The position numbers were made by a program, and so were the translations under genes. A stretch of 64,000 nt of DNA from Serratia plymuthica (lineage in GTDB: Bacteria > Pseudomonadota > Gammaproteobacteria > Enterobacterales > Enterobacteriaceae): NCBI RefSeq assembly GCF_018336935.1, contig NZ_CP068771.1:4712001-4776000 (forward strand), in the 5' to 3' direction. The notes below the pieces were generated by a model. The model worked only from the letters and a program-made list of their open reading frames with translations, was not told where the DNA came from and made no database searches. Positions 10,442 through 20,138 of this stretch are shown here, piece by piece (positions within the stretch are counted from its first letter, which is position 1; each line of letters begins with the position of its first letter).

Positions 10442-11077
10442 ATGATGACCTTACGTTTTATTGTGGCCGGTTTTTTAGCGTCATTCAGCGTCGGCGCTGT
10501 CGCTCACCCGCACAGCTTTATTGATATGAACACCACTTTCGTGGCGAAAGAGCAAAAGTTGGTCGGCTTGAAAATGGTCTGGGTAATGGATGAAATCACC
10601 TCGGCGGACCTGCTGTACGATGCGCAGAACGCGAAAAGCGACTCGGAAGTGTGGAAAAAGCTGGCGGCGGAAGTCATGGCCAACGTGCTCGGCCAGCACT
10701 ATTTCACCGATGTGTATCGTGGCGGCAAGCCGGTGAAATACCTGAATCTGCCGACTGAATACCATTTGTCACGCCAGGGGCACCAGGCGGTGCTGGAATT
10801 TGTGCTGCCGCTGGCCGAGCCGCAGCCGCTGGCAGGCAAGCCGTTTGAAATATCCACCTACGATCCCACCTATTTTGTCGATATGACTTACAAAGACCCA
10901 ACGGCGCTGCATCTGCCGCCGGAAATGGCCGCACAGTGCAAGTTCAGCCTGAAGACGCCGAAGCCGGATTCCTCCTTGCAGGCTTACGCATTGTCCCTCG
11001 ATAAGAACGATGCCCCCAGCGAAGATATGGCGCTGGGGCAACAGTTCGCGCAGCGGGTTACTTTGCAATGTCAATAA
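10442..11077 (+). CDS. DUF1007 periplasmic protein, ZevA-like metal-uptake partner
   Basis: About 211 residues of the DUF1007 family: signal peptide (MMTLRFIVAGFLASFSVGAVA), then a mature start HPHSFIDM with two histidines as the probable metal ligands. In Haemophilus influenzae ZevA (DUF1007) works with ZevB in zinc uptake. Start is placed at 10442 because the Zur-like operator covers 10410-10424; an ATG at 10409 with GAAGG upstream is the alternative. The gene overlaps the next by ten bases. Zinc rather than nickel is inferred from the operator and the ZevA similarity. Confidence 0.75.
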   Translation: MMTLRFIVAGFLASFSVGAVAHPHSFIDMNTTFVAKEQKLVGLKMVWVMDEITSADLLYDAQNAKSDSEVWKKLAAEVMANVLGQHYFTDVYRGGKPVKYLNLPTEYHLSRQGHQAVLEFVLPLAEPQPLAGKPFEISTYDPTYFVDMTYKDPTALHLPPEMAAQCKFSLKTPKPDSSLQAYALSLDKNDAPSEDMALGQQFAQRVTLQCQ

Positions 11078-12090
11078 ACCTCAGCCAGAACACCGCGCGT
11101 AAGCGGCACTGGGCCTTCAGCCTGTGGCCGTTGTTGGTGTTTGCTCTGTTGCTGGCGTTGGCCGCACAGGTGGCGTGGCATTATTGGCCGCAGCTGCTGA
11201 TGCAAAGCGTGGTGTGGCAGAAGGGGCTGCACCAGCAACTGGCCGGTCTGTTGCAGCAGGTAAAAGCCGCCCCCCGGCAGGCCGGGCTGGCGTTGACGCT
11301 GTTCAGTCTGAGCTATGGCGTGCTGCATGCGCTTGGCCCCGGGCACGGCAAGGTGGTGATCGCCACCTATCTGGCCACCCACCCGGCGCGGCTGAAAAGC
11401 AGCCTGAAACTGACCTTCGCCGCTTCGCTGGTTCAAGGGCTGGTGGCTATCGCGTTGGTGACCCTGATGCTGGTGGTGTTGCAGTTATCCTCTCGCCAAC
11501 TGCACCAAAGCAGTTTTTGGCTGGAGAAGGGCAGTTTTATTCTGGTCATGCTGCTCGGCGCGCTGCTGAGCTGGCGGGCGCTGAAACGCCTGTACTACGC
11601 GGTGAAAGCGCTGCGTCCATCACCGGCGCTGCGCATCCACAGCCTGCAACCGCTGCCGCCAAATCATGTCCACAGCGAACACTGTGGCTGCGGGCACCGT
11701 CATTTGCCGAGCGACAGCGAGCTGCAGGCGGGCAGCGACTGGCGTACGCAAACCGCTATCGTGCTGGCGATGGGGATGCGCCCCTGCTCCGGGGCGATAC
11801 TGGTGCTGCTGTTTTCCAAAGTGATTGGCGTATTCACCTGGGGCGTTATTTCGGCGCTGGCGATGGCGCTTGGCACGTCGCTGACCATTTCATTGTTGGC
11901 CTTGCTGGTGCATTACAGCCGCCGCTTGGCGGTGAGGCTCAGCCGTTCGCGCGCGCCGGCAGCCTGGAGCGCCGTAGCCTGGGGAGCACTGGCGTTGGCC
12001 GGCGGCCTGATTCTGCTGTTCGCCGGATTGCTGCTGTATGCCAGTGCCCAGCCGGAATTCGGTGGCGGCATCCGGCCTTTCTCCCGCTGA
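11068..12090 (+). CDS. NicO/RcnA-family metal transporter, ZevB-like
   Basis: A 340-residue multi-helix membrane protein of the nickel/cobalt NicO family. It shows the motif HALGPGHGK, a central His/Cys-rich cytoplasmic loop (HVHSEHCGCGHRH) and GMRPCSGA in a later helix. It overlaps the DUF1007 gene, the arrangement of zevAB. Automatic annotation would call it a nickel/cobalt exporter; the Zur-like operator argues for zinc import instead. Confidence 0.8.
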   Translation: MSINLSQNTARKRHWAFSLWPLLVFALLLALAAQVAWHYWPQLLMQSVVWQKGLHQQLAGLLQQVKAAPRQAGLALTLFSLSYGVLHALGPGHGKVVIATYLATHPARLKSSLKLTFAASLVQGLVAIALVTLMLVVLQLSSRQLHQSSFWLEKGSFILVMLLGALLSWRALKRLYYAVKALRPSPALRIHSLQPLPPNHVHSEHCGCGHRHLPSDSELQAGSDWRTQTAIVLAMGMRPCSGAILVLLFSKVIGVFTWGVISALAMALGTSLTISLLALLVHYSRRLAVRLSRSRAPAAWSAVAWGALALAGGLILLFAGLLLYASAQPEFGGGIRPFSR

Positions 12091-12096
12091 CGGGCA

Positions 12097-12128
12097 TAAA
12101 AAAAGCGCTGCAATAAATTGCAGCGCTT
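12097..12128 (-). terminator. suhB terminator
   Basis: Eleven-base-pair stem AAGCGCTGCAA/TTGCAGCGCTT. On the minus strand it is followed by a T run, so it chiefly serves suhB; it may also act weakly on the converging metal-transporter operon. Confidence 0.85.
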
Positions 12129-12178
12129 CAATATTCAAAACAGCTTCAGGCGCCATGCGGCCAGCGCAATAGCCTGAA

Positions 12179-12982
12179 TTAACGCTTCAGCGCTTCGCTC
12201 AGTTCTTCACGCATGGTAGAAAGCATGGCTTTCACTACGCGCGGGTTGCCTGCAACCACGTTGCCGGAGCTGAAGTGGTTATGGCCGCCAATAAAGTCGG
12301 TCACCAGGCCGCCAGATTCGCGCACCAGCAGTTCGCCGGCAGCAAAGTCCCACGGCTTCAGGCCAATTTCGAAGAAACCGTCGACGCGGCCGGCGGCCAC
12401 ATAGGCCAGGTCCAGCGCGGCGGAACCGGTGCGACGGAAGTCTGCGCACTGGGTAAACAGTTTGCCAACCACGTTGATGTAAGGGGTTGCGTGCTGTTTA
12501 ACCTTGAACGGGAAGCCGGTGGCCAGGATGGTGCCATCCAGATCTTTGGCATTGGTGCCGCGCAGACGGTAGCCGTTAAGCTGTGCGCCCTGGCCACGGG
12601 TAGCGGTAAACAGTTCGTTGCGCATTGGATCGTAAACCACAGCCACTTCGGTACGGCCTTTGATGCGTACGGCGATGGAAACTGAGAAGTGTGGGAAACG
12701 TTTGATGAAGTTTGAGGTGCCATCCAGTGGATCGATCACCCATTGTACATCCTGATCTTCGCCGACCAGCTCACCGCGTTCTTCGGTAACAATAGTGTGT
12801 TGCGGATAAGACTTGCGGATCACGTCGATGATCAGATGCTCTGCATCGCGATCGACGTTAGTGACAAAGTCATTGGTCCCTTTCTGGCTCGCTTCTACAG
12901 CGTCCGGGGTTTCGTAGTTTTTGGCAATCAGGTTACCGGCCTTGCGCGCAGCGCGCACGGCGATAGTCAGCATCGGATGCAT
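12179..12982 (-). CDS. suhB: Inositol-1-monophosphatase SuhB
   Basis: 267 residues, the E. coli length. Mg2+-dependent phosphatase with the family motifs DPLDGTSNF (metal-binding Asp residues) and GLKPWDFAAGELL. In E. coli SuhB also joins the Nus complex in rRNA antitermination. Divergent from trmJ, as in E. coli. Confidence 0.96.
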   Translation of the reverse strand: MHPMLTIAVRAARKAGNLIAKNYETPDAVEASQKGTNDFVTNVDRDAEHLIIDVIRKSYPQHTIVTEERGELVGEDQDVQWVIDPLDGTSNFIKRFPHFSVSIAVRIKGRTEVAVVYDPMRNELFTATRGQGAQLNGYRLRGTNAKDLDGTILATGFPFKVKQHATPYINVVGKLFTQCADFRRTGSAALDLAYVAAGRVDGFFEIGLKPWDFAAGELLVRESGGLVTDFIGGHNHFSSGNVVAGNPRVVKAMLSTMREELSEALKR

Positions 12983-13060
12983 GGGTATCTTCCAACTAGG
13001 ATGTTAAAGAACAGGAAACGGCGCGGAGTATAGCAGCTGTTCGGCAAAATGCCTAATTCC

Positions 13061-13175
13061 CTTCATCCTTCAAACTGCATCTTTGTTGGCCGCCTTGTTC
13101 ACCCGGTCATTTACCTGAGTAAGCTCCCGGGGCCTCGCTGCGTTGCCGCCTTGATGCAACTCGAATGATTTTGGG
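13061..13175. repeat. ERIC element 1 (suhB-trmJ)
   Basis: Ends CTTCATCCTTCAA and GCAACTCGAATGATT with a central TTACCTGAGTAAGCTCCCGG, the hallmark of enterobacterial repetitive intergenic consensus elements. Confidence 0.8.
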
Positions 13176-13225
13176 TGTCCGGTTGTGTTAAGATGCTGTG
13201 ATTTTCCGCTACGCTCAGAGTTTGT

Positions 13226-13960
13226 ATGCTGCACAATATCCGCATTATTCTGGTAGAAACCTCCCATACCGGTAACATGGGCTCGACCGCAAGAGCCATG
13301 AAAACCATGGGGTTAACCAACCTTTATCTGGTTAATCCGCTGATAAAACCCGATTCGCAGGCGATAGCCCTGGCCGCAGGCGCCAGCGACGTAATCGGCA
13401 ACGCCACTATCGTTGATACCCTTGATGACGCTATCGCCGGCTGTAGCCTGGTGGTCGGCACCAGCGCGCGTTCGCGCACTTTGCCGTGGCCGATGCTGGA
13501 ACCGCGCGAATGCGGCGTACGCGCCGTGCACGAAGGCGAACATGCGCCGGTTGCTCTGGTGTTCGGTCGCGAACGCGTTGGCCTGACCAACGATGAGCTG
13601 CAAAAGTGCCATTATCACGTCGCCATTCCCGCCAACCCGGATTACAGCTCGTTGAACCTGGCGATGGCGGTGCAGATCCTGGCTTATGAAGTGCGCGTGG
13701 CTTATCTCGATCGTCAACAGGTGGGCGTGCCGCCGTTGGAAGAGACGCCGTATCCGCTGGTGGACGATCTCGAACGTTTCTATCAACATCTGGAACAAAC
13801 GCTGCAGCGCAGCGGCTTTATCCGCCCGGCGCATCCGGGGCAGGTAATGAGCAGATTGCGCCGTTTATTCACCCGAGCGCGCCCGGAAGCTCAAGAGCTG
13901 AGTATCCTGCGCGGCATGCTGACGTCGATAGAGAAACAGGATAAACATCAAGGTAATTAA
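13226..13960 (+). CDS. trmJ: tRNA (cytidine/uridine-2'-O)-methyltransferase TrmJ
   Basis: SPOUT-class methyltransferase that 2'-O-methylates position 32 of tRNA. 244 residues, with motif 1 [12 protein letters not shown], motif 2 [11 protein letters not shown] and motif 3 [13 protein letters not shown], the knot region binding AdoMet. Its place just before iscR is conserved in enterobacteria. Confidence 0.95.
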   Translation: MLHNIRIILVETSHTGNMGSTARAMKTMGLTNLYLVNPLIKPDSQAIALAAGASDVIGNATIVDTLDDAIAGCSLVVGTSARSRTLPWPMLEPRECGVRAVHEGEHAPVALVFGRERVGLTNDELQKCHYHVAIPANPDYSSLNLAMAVQILAYEVRVAYLDRQQVGVPPLEETPYPLVDDLERFYQHLEQTLQRSGFIRPAHPGQVMSRLRRLFTRARPEAQELSILRGMLTSIEKQDKHQGN

Positions 13961-14060
13961 TTTGATGTGGCGTAACGGTCGGTAATAATAGTATTAGTTA
14001 TCCAATGGTTATAACATGTATTTTATATGCTTTTGATCTGGCTAAGGTCAAAATGTGCTA

Positions 14061-14085
14061 ATACTTGAGTAAATTACTAGGTTAA
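14061..14085. promoter_or_regulatory. IscR type 1 binding site (distal)
   Basis: A 25-base site starting ATACTTGAGTAAATTACTAG. It fits the type 1 pattern of E. coli iscR promoters bound by [2Fe-2S]-IscR. Confidence 0.6.
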
Positions 14086-14110
14086 ATAGTTGACTGATTT
14101 ACTCGGGAAT
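14086..14110. promoter_or_regulatory. IscR type 1 binding site (proximal)
   Basis: Directly abuts the distal site; starts ATAGTTGACTGATTTACTCG, very like the E. coli PiscR site. The tandem arrangement allows IscR to repress its own operon when clusters are abundant. Confidence 0.75.
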
Positions 14111-14154
14111 GTCAGAATTTCGGCCATGTTTCACCAACAGGTAACCATTTAGCT

Positions 14155-14649
14155 ATGAGACTGACATCCAAAGGCCGTTATGCCGTAACCGCTATGCTTG
14201 ACGTGGCATTGCACTCCCAGGAAGGGCCCGTTCCTCTGGCGGATATTTCTGAGCGCCAAGGGATTTCGCTCTCTTATCTGGAACAATTATTCTCCCGTCT
14301 GCGTAAAAATGGCCTGGTTGCCAGCGTGCGTGGGCCGGGCGGTGGTTATCTGCTGGGGAAAGACGCAAGTGAAATCGCCGTTGGCGCGGTTATCACTGCC
14401 GTCGATGAATCGGTAGATGCAACCCGTTGCCAGGGTAAAGAAGGCTGTCAGGGCGGCGATCGCTGTCTGACGCATACCCTGTGGCGCGATCTGAGCGAGC
14501 GCATCAGCGGGTTCCTGAACAACATTACGCTGGCAGAACTGGTGAACAACCAGGAAGTGCTGGTGGTGGCGGACCGTCAGAACAACGATACCCGTCGCAC
14601 GGCCAACGGTCGTCCGCAAGAAACTATCAACGTTAATCTGCGCGCATAA
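14155..14649 (+). CDS. iscR: Fe-S cluster-sensing regulator IscR
   Basis: Rrf2-family repressor of 164 residues. The winged helix occupies about 1-70, with the specificity residue Glu43 in SYLEQLFS. Cluster ligands Cys92, Cys98, Cys104 and His107 are all present, so holo/apo switching should be intact. First gene of a full iscRSUA-hscBA-fdx-iscX operon. Confidence 0.98.
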   Translation: MRLTSKGRYAVTAMLDVALHSQEGPVPLADISERQGISLSYLEQLFSRLRKNGLVASVRGPGGGYLLGKDASEIAVGAVITAVDESVDATRCQGKEGCQGGDRCLTHTLWRDLSERISGFLNNITLAELVNNQEVLVVADRQNNDTRRTANGRPQETINVNLRA

Positions 14650-14703
14650 GCAGCTGGCGATATCTTTTTAGTTTTTGGAAGTGATGTACGGAGCACAAGA
14701 GCA

Positions 14704-15918
14704 ATGAAATTACCGATTTATCTCGATTACTCAGCAACGACGCCGGTTGATCCGCGCGTTGCCGAGAAAATGATGCAGTTTTTGACCCTGGACGGGACTT
14801 TCGGTAACCCGGCTTCCCGTTCCCACCGCTTTGGGTGGCAGGCGGAAGAAGCGGTAGATATCGCCCGTAACCAAATTGCTGAACTGGTTGGCGCGGACCC
14901 GCGTGAAATCGTGTTCACTTCCGGAGCGACCGAATCCGACAACCTGGCGATTAAAGGTGCGGCCAATTTCTATCAAAAGAAAGGCAAGCACATCATCACC
15001 AGCAAAACCGAACACAAAGCCGTGCTGGACACCTGCCGTCAGCTCGAGCGTGAAGGGTTTGAAGTAACCTACCTGGCGCCGCAGAGCAACGGCATCATCA
15101 GCCTGCAGGATCTCGAAGCCGCCATGCGTGAAGACACCATTCTGGTATCGATCATGCACGTGAACAATGAAATCGGCGTGGTGCAGGATATCGAAGCCAT
15201 CGGCGAAATGTGCCGTGCGCGCGGTATCATTTACCACGTTGACGCTACCCAGAGCGTGGGCAAACTGCCTATCGATCTGAGCAAGCTGAAGGTCGATCTG
15301 ATGTCCTTCTCCGGCCACAAAATCTATGGCCCGAAAGGCATTGGCGCGCTGTACGTGCGTCGTAAACCGCGTATTCGCATCGAAGCTCAGGTTCACGGCG
15401 GCGGTCACGAGCGCGGTATGCGTTCCGGCACCCTGCCAGTGCACCAGATCGCCGGCATGGGCGAAGCCTACCGCATCGCCAAAGAAGAGATGCCGACGGA
15501 AATGGCGCGCCTGCGTACGCTGCGCGACCGTTTGTGGAACGGCGTGAAAGATATGGAAGAAGTGTATCTGAACGGCGATTTGGAACATGGCGTTCCGAAT
15601 ATCCTCAACGTCAGCTTCAACTATGTTGAGGGCGAATCGCTGATCATGGCGCTGAAAGACCTGGCCGTCTCTTCAGGTTCCGCCTGTACCTCCGCTAGCC
15701 TTGAACCCTCCTACGTGCTGCGCGCGTTGGGAATGACCGACGAGTTGGCGCATAGCTCGATCCGTTTCTCTCTGGGGCGTTTCACCACGGAAGAAGAGAT
15801 CGATTACACCATTCAACTGGTGCGTAAATCCATCGGCCGCCTGCGCGACCTGTCTCCGCTGTGGGACATGTTCAAACAGGGCGTGGATATCAACAGCATC
15901 GAATGGGCACATCATTAA
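14704..15918 (+). CDS. iscS: Cysteine desulfurase IscS
   Basis: PLP enzyme of 404 residues that strips sulfur from cysteine and delivers it to IscU, ThiI and TusA. The PLP lysine lies in [12 protein letters not shown] and the catalytic cysteine in [10 protein letters not shown] (position 328 by homology). Confidence 0.99.
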   Translation: MKLPIYLDYSATTPVDPRVAEKMMQFLTLDGTFGNPASRSHRFGWQAEEAVDIARNQIAELVGADPREIVFTSGATESDNLAIKGAANFYQKKGKHIITSKTEHKAVLDTCRQLEREGFEVTYLAPQSNGIISLQDLEAAMREDTILVSIMHVNNEIGVVQDIEAIGEMCRARGIIYHVDATQSVGKLPIDLSKLKVDLMSFSGHKIYGPKGIGALYVRRKPRIRIEAQVHGGGHERGMRSGTLPVHQIAGMGEAYRIAKEEMPTEMARLRTLRDRLWNGVKDMEEVYLNGDLEHGVPNILNVSFNYVEGESLIMALKDLAVSSGSACTSASLEPSYVLRALGMTDELAHSSIRFSLGRFTTEEEIDYTIQLVRKSIGRLRDLSPLWDMFKQGVDINSIEWAHH

Positions 15919-15942
15919 TTCTCAGGATTCAGGAGCAAGGTC

Positions 15943-16329
15943 ATGGCTTACAGCGAAAAAGTAATAGATCATTATGAAAACCCACGTAACGTGGGCTCGT
16001 TTGACAACGAAGATCCTACCGTCGGTAGCGGCATGGTGGGTGCACCGGCCTGTGGCGACGTGATGAAGCTGCAGATCAAAGTCAACAATGAAGGCATCAT
16101 TGAAGACGCTCGCTTCAAGACTTACGGCTGCGGTTCCGCCATCGCCTCCAGTTCGCTGGTGACCGAATGGATGAAAGGCAAGTCTCTTGATCAGGCCGAA
16201 GCGATCAAAAACACTCAGATCGCCGAAGAACTGGAATTGCCGCCGGTTAAAATTCACTGCTCTATTCTGGCTGAAGACGCCATTAAAGCAGCGATTGCCG
16301 ACTACAAGAGCAAGCACAGCGCCAAGTAG
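15943..16329 (+). CDS. iscU: Fe-S cluster scaffold IscU
   Basis: 128 residues. Cys37, Cys63 and the cysteine in the KIHCSILAED segment are the three scaffold ligands, with the HscA-recognition LPPVK just before the last. Confidence 0.99.
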   Translation: MAYSEKVIDHYENPRNVGSFDNEDPTVGSGMVGAPACGDVMKLQIKVNNEGIIEDARFKTYGCGSAIASSSLVTEWMKGKSLDQAEAIKNTQIAEELELPPVKIHCSILAEDAIKAAIADYKSKHSAK

Positions 16330-16334
16330 TTTTT

Positions 16335-16395
16335 GTGTAGGGGCGCCGCATGCTGCGCCCGCGTTGATCGGGGCGAATATATTCGCCCCCTACAC
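16335..16395. repeat. Palindromic repeat inserted between iscU and iscA
   Basis: Outer arms GTGTAGGGGCG and CGCCCCCTACAC enclose two smaller palindromes (around CCGCATGC and GGGGCGAATATATTCGCCCC). This REP/BIME-like insertion widens the iscU-iscA gap to 125 bases and could form a strong hairpin in the operon mRNA. Confidence 0.75.
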
Positions 16396-16454
16396 CGGTT
16401 TGCTCCCCAACACCGGTTTTGCAAGAGGTTGGGGATTTTGAGTGTGAGGTTGTG

Positions 16455-16778
16455 ATGTCAATTACCATGAGCGACAGCGCTGCGCAGCGTGTTCAGGCTT
16501 TTATGAATAACCGTGGCAAAGGCTTGGGCCTGCGTCTGGGGGTAAGAACCTCCGGCTGCTCCGGGATGGCGTACGTGCTGGAATTTGTTGACGAAATGAA
16601 CGATGACGACATCGTTTTTGAAAACAAAGGCGTCAAGGTGATCATCGACGGCAAGAGCCTGGTCTACCTTGACGGCACCGAGCTTGATTTCGTCAAGGAA
16701 GGCTTGAACGAAGGCTTCAAGTTCAACAACCCCAATGTCTCGAGCGAGTGTGGCTGCGGCGAAAGTTTCAACGTCTGA
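16455..16778 (+). CDS. iscA: A-type Fe-S carrier IscA
   Basis: 107 residues starting [10 protein letters not shown]; this ATG has GAGGT upstream and matches the E. coli length, so the in-frame start at 16419 is rejected. Cluster-binding Cys35 (SGCSGM) and the C-terminal CGC pair are present. Confidence 0.98.
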   Translation: MSITMSDSAAQRVQAFMNNRGKGLGLRLGVRTSGCSGMAYVLEFVDEMNDDDIVFENKGVKVIIDGKSLVYLDGTELDFVKEGLNEGFKFNNPNVSSECGCGESFNV

Positions 16779-16791
16779 CAGCTCATCGTGC

Positions 16792-16812
16792 TCCCCCGCA
16801 GCGTGCGGGGGA
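16792..16812. repeat. Hairpin between iscA and hscB
   Basis: Stem TCCCCCGCA/TGCGGGGGA with a GCG loop and no T run, so a REP-like or mRNA-stability hairpin rather than a terminator inside the operon. Confidence 0.55.
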
Positions 16813-16841
16813 ACCCCATCCGATAACGCCCAGAGCACGCT

Positions 16842-17363
16842 ATGGATTATTTTACTTTATTCGGGCTGCCAGTTCGCTATTCCGTGGACGGCGGCCTGAT
16901 TGCATCTCGCTATCAGGATCTGCAGCGCCAATTCCATCCCGATCGCAATGCCCTCCAGCCAGAGCGCGAGCGCCTGATGGCGCTGCAGCAGGCGGCGACC
17001 ATCAATGAAGCCTACCAGACGCTGAAGCACCCATTAAAACGCGCGGAGTATATGCTATCTTTGCACGGTTTTGATTTGGGCAACGAACAGCACACTTTGC
17101 GCGATACCGCGTTCCTGATGGAACAGCTGGAACTGCGTGAAGAGCTCGACGCCATTGAACGCAAAGCGGATGCGGAAAGCCTGCTGGCCGATTTTGGCGC
17201 GCGGGTGAACGAGACGGTCAAACAGCGCAGCGCGCTGATGGTGCAGCAGTTGGATAGCCAGCAGTGGTCTGCCGCCGCCGACACCGTGCGTAAGCTGCGC
17301 TTTTTGGACAAACTCCAGCAACAGGTTGAACAACTCGAAGAAAAACTGCTGGGTTTTGAGTAA
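16842..17363 (+). CDS. hscB: J-domain co-chaperone HscB
   Basis: 173 residues with an N-terminal J domain (HPD motif at 32-34) and a C-terminal helical domain that binds IscU and brings it to HscA. Confidence 0.98.
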   Translation: MDYFTLFGLPVRYSVDGGLIASRYQDLQRQFHPDRNALQPERERLMALQQAATINEAYQTLKHPLKRAEYMLSLHGFDLGNEQHTLRDTAFLMEQLELREELDAIERKADAESLLADFGARVNETVKQRSALMVQQLDSQQWSAAADTVRKLRFLDKLQQQVEQLEEKLLGFE

Positions 17364-17373
17364 TTCTTTTCAT

Positions 17374-17500
17374 TTATACCCAAAATAATTGGCGTTGCAT
17401 CAAGGCGGCAAATTTGTGAGTCCCCGGAAGCATAGTCACTATGTGACTGGTGCGAATAAATGCAGCCAACAAAGATGCGGCTTCAAGTATGAAGGATATG
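17374..17500. repeat. ERIC element 2 (inside the isc operon, hscB-hscA)
   Basis: Starts TTATACCCAAAATAATTGGC and ends near TTCAAGTATGAAGGATATG, with the central GAGTCCCCGGAAGC and GTGACTGG segments. It separates hscB from hscA by 149 bases; in E. coli the gap is short. Confidence 0.75.
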
Positions 17501-17512
17501 GGAAGCTTCAAT

Positions 17513-19363
17513 ATGGCCTTATTACAAATTAGTGAACCCGGTCTCAGCGCCGCGCCGCACCAGCGCCGTCTGGCTGCCGGTATTGATTTAGGCACCACCA
17601 ATTCTCTGGTCGCCACGGTACGCAGTGGGCAGGCGGAAACGCTGGCCGACGCACAGGGGCGCGATTTACTGCCCTCGGTGGTGCACTATCAGGTTGACGG
17701 GTTGCGCGTAGGTTGGGAAGCACGCCGGCAGGCGGCGCAGGATCCGGCCAATACCATCAGCTCGATCAAACGCATGATGGGCCGTTCGCTGGCCGACGTT
17801 CAGCAGCGTTACCCGAACCTGCCGTACCAATTCCAGCCCAGCGATAACGGCCTGCCGATGATCGCCACCGCCGCCGGTCTGGTTAATCCGGTAGGCGTTT
17901 CCGCCGACATCCTCAGGGCACTTTCCGCTCGCGCGCAAACGGCGCTGGAAGGGGACCTGGACGGTGTCGTGATCACCGTTCCCGCTTATTTTGACGATGC
18001 ACAGCGCCAGGGCACCAAAGACGCTGCGCGTCTGGCCGGCCTGCATGTGCTGCGCTTGCTGAACGAACCGACCGCTGCGGCGATTGCCTATGGCCTGGAC
18101 TCCGGTCAGGAAGGCACCATTGCGGTTTATGATCTGGGCGGCGGAACCTTCGATATTTCCATTCTGCGCCTGAGCCGTGGGGTGTTTGAAGTGCTGGCCA
18201 CCGGCGGGGATTCTGCGCTGGGCGGTGATGACTTTGACCACCTGCTGGCCGACTGGTTGCGCGAGCAGGCCGGCGTGTCCGATCGCAGCGATCACGGCGT
18301 CCAGCGCCAGTTATTGGATGCGGCCATCGCCGCCAAAATTGCGCTGAGCGATGCCGACAGCGTCAGCGTCGACGTGGCCAACTGGCAAGGCGAAGTGACC
18401 CGCGCGCAGTTCGATTCACTGATAGCTCCCCTGGTTAAACGCACTTTGATGGCCTGCCGCCGCGCGTTGAAAGACGCCGGTGTCAGCGCGGAAGAGGTGC
18501 TGGAAGTGGTGATGGTGGGGGGCTCCACTCGCGTACCGCTGGTGCGTGAGCAGGTAGGTACGTTCTTTGGCCGTACGCCGCTGACGTCGATCGACCCGGA
18601 TAAAGTGGTCGCCATCGGTGCTGCGATCCAGGCCGATATCCTGGTGGGCAACAAGCCGGACAGCGACATGCTGTTGCTGGACGTGATCCCGCTGTCGCTC
18701 GGTCTGGAAACCATGGGCGGTCTGGTCGAGAAAGTGATCCCGCGCAACACCACCATTCCGGTGGCGCGCGCGCAGGAATTCACCACCTTTAAAGACGGCC
18801 AGAACGCGATGATGATCCACGTGTTGCAGGGTGAGCGTGAGCTGGTGCAGGATTGCCGTTCGCTGGCGCGCTTCTCGTTGCGCGGTTTACCGCCAATGCC
18901 TGCCGGCGGCGCGCATATCCGCGTCACCTTCCAGGTGGATGCGGACGGCCTGCTGAGCGTCACGGCGATGGAGAAATCCACCGGCGTTGAGGCCTCGATC
19001 CAGGTGAAGCCGTCTTATGGCCTGTCCGACGGCGAAATCGCCGACATGATCAAAGACTCGATGGCCAATGCGCACAGCGACGTTGGCGCGCGCATGCTGG
19101 CTGAACAGCGGGTAGAGGCATCGCGGGTGCTGGAAAGCCTGCAGGGCGCCCTGGCCAGCGATGCCGCCTTGTTGAGCGAAGCGGAAAGCACGGCGATTAG
19201 CGCTGCGGTGGAAGGCCTGCAACAGGCGACGCAGGGCACCGATCCTGCCGCCATTGAAGCCGCAATCAAAACATTAGATGCACAAACGCAAGATTTTGCC
19301 GCACGCCGTATGGACGCTTCCATTCGCCGCGCGCTGGCTGGCCATTCTGTGGATGAGGTTTAA
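17513..19363 (+). CDS. hscA: Hsp70-type chaperone HscA
   Basis: 616 residues, the E. coli length. ATPase domain with GIDLGTTNS near residue 27 and a C-terminal substrate domain; drives cluster release from IscU. Start 17513 gives [19 protein letters not shown], identical in form to the family; the upstream in-frame start lies inside the ERIC element and is rejected. Confidence 0.98.
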   Translation: MALLQISEPGLSAAPHQRRLAAGIDLGTTNSLVATVRSGQAETLADAQGRDLLPSVVHYQVDGLRVGWEARRQAAQDPANTISSIKRMMGRSLADVQQRYPNLPYQFQPSDNGLPMIATAAGLVNPVGVSADILRALSARAQTALEGDLDGVVITVPAYFDDAQRQGTKDAARLAGLHVLRLLNEPTAAAIAYGLDSGQEGTIAVYDLGGGTFDISILRLSRGVFEVLATGGDSALGGDDFDHLLADWLREQAGVSDRSDHGVQRQLLDAAIAAKIALSDADSVSVDVANWQGEVTRAQFDSLIAPLVKRTLMACRRALKDAGVSAEEVLEVVMVGGSTRVPLVREQVGTFFGRTPLTSIDPDKVVAIGAAIQADILVGNKPDSDMLLLDVIPLSLGLETMGGLVEKVIPRNTTIPVARAQEFTTFKDGQNAMMIHVLQGERELVQDCRSLARFSLRGLPPMPAGGAHIRVTFQVDADGLLSVTAMEKSTGVEASIQVKPSYGLSDGEIADMIKDSMANAHSDVGARMLAEQRVEASRVLESLQGALASDAALLSEAESTAISAAVEGLQQATQGTDPAAIEAAIKTLDAQTQDFAARRMDASIRRALAGHSVDEV

Positions 19364-19365
19364 TC

Positions 19366-19701
19366 ATGCCTAAAATAGTTTTCCTGCCCCATCAAGATTT
19401 ATGCCCGGAGGGGGCAGTATTGGAAGCCGAACAAGGGGAATCAATCCTTAACGTTGCCCTGCGCAACGGGATTGAAATCGAGCACGCCTGCGAGAAATCC
19501 TGCGCCTGCACCACTTGCCACTGTATCGTGCGCGAAGGCTTTGATTCGCTTGAAGAGAGCAGCGAGCTGGAAGACGACATGCTGGACAAGGCCTGGGGCC
19601 TCGAGCCGGAAAGCCGCCTGAGCTGTCAGGCGCTGGTCGCCGATGAAGACCTGGTGGTAGAAATGCCGCGTTATACCGTCAACCATGCGCGTGAAGGGTG
19701 A
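19366..19701 (+). CDS. fdx: [2Fe-2S] ferredoxin of the isc system
   Basis: 111 residues. Cluster ligands Cys42, Cys48, Cys51 and Cys87 are present. Electron donor for cluster assembly on IscU. Starts two bases after the hscA stop. Confidence 0.98.
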   Translation: MPKIVFLPHQDLCPEGAVLEAEQGESILNVALRNGIEIEHACEKSCACTTCHCIVREGFDSLEESSELEDDMLDKAWGLEPESRLSCQALVADEDLVVEMPRYTVNHAREG

Positions 19702-19714
19702 GGAGACAGTAGAA

Positions 19715-19915
19715 ATGGCACTGAAGTGGACCGACAGCCGTGAAATCGGCGAAGCCCTGTACGACCAATACCCGGATACCGATCCGAAAACCGTACGTTT
19801 TACCGACATGCATCAGTGGATTTGCGATCTCGAAGAGTTCGACGACGATCCTCAGGCTTCCAACGAAAAAATACTGGAAGCGATTCTGCTGGTCTGGTTA
19901 GATGAAGCGGAGTAA
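19715..19915 (+). CDS. iscX: IscS-binding acidic protein IscX
   Basis: 66 residues, acidic, starting [17 protein letters not shown]; binds IscS and tunes desulfurase activity. GAGGAG lies upstream of this ATG. Last gene of the isc operon, followed by a terminator. Confidence 0.96.
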   Translation: MALKWTDSREIGEALYDQYPDTDPKTVRFTDMHQWICDLEEFDDDPQASNEKILEAILLVWLDEAE

Positions 19916-19923
19916 ATAGCGTA

Positions 19924-19953
19924 ACGGGCTGCCATGGGCGGCCCGTTTATTTT
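19924..19953 (+). terminator. isc operon terminator
   Basis: ACGGGCTGCC-ATG-GGCGGCCCGT (one G-T pair) followed by TTATTTT. Confidence 0.8.
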
Positions 19954-19962
19954 GTATCCGAC

Positions 19963-20087
19963 ATACCCGTCGTCTTTCAAACCGCAGCGTTGTTACCTGC
20001 ACGATCGCACCCCAGTCACTTACCTGAGTAAGCTCCCGGGGATGAGATCGCAGGGCGCCTGGCTGCAATTTGAAATCCAGAGGGTAT
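19963..20087. repeat. ERIC element 3 (iscX-pepB)
   Basis: Central ACCCCAGTCACTTACCTGAG and AGTAAGCTCCCGGGGATGAG match the conserved ERIC core; ends TACCCGTCGTCTTTCAAAC and TTTGAAATCCAGAGGGTAT. Confidence 0.88.
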
Positions 20088-20138
20088 GCAATAAAGCCCT
20101 AATGAAATAATAAAGGGAACATCCGGAGTGAGAAGGCT

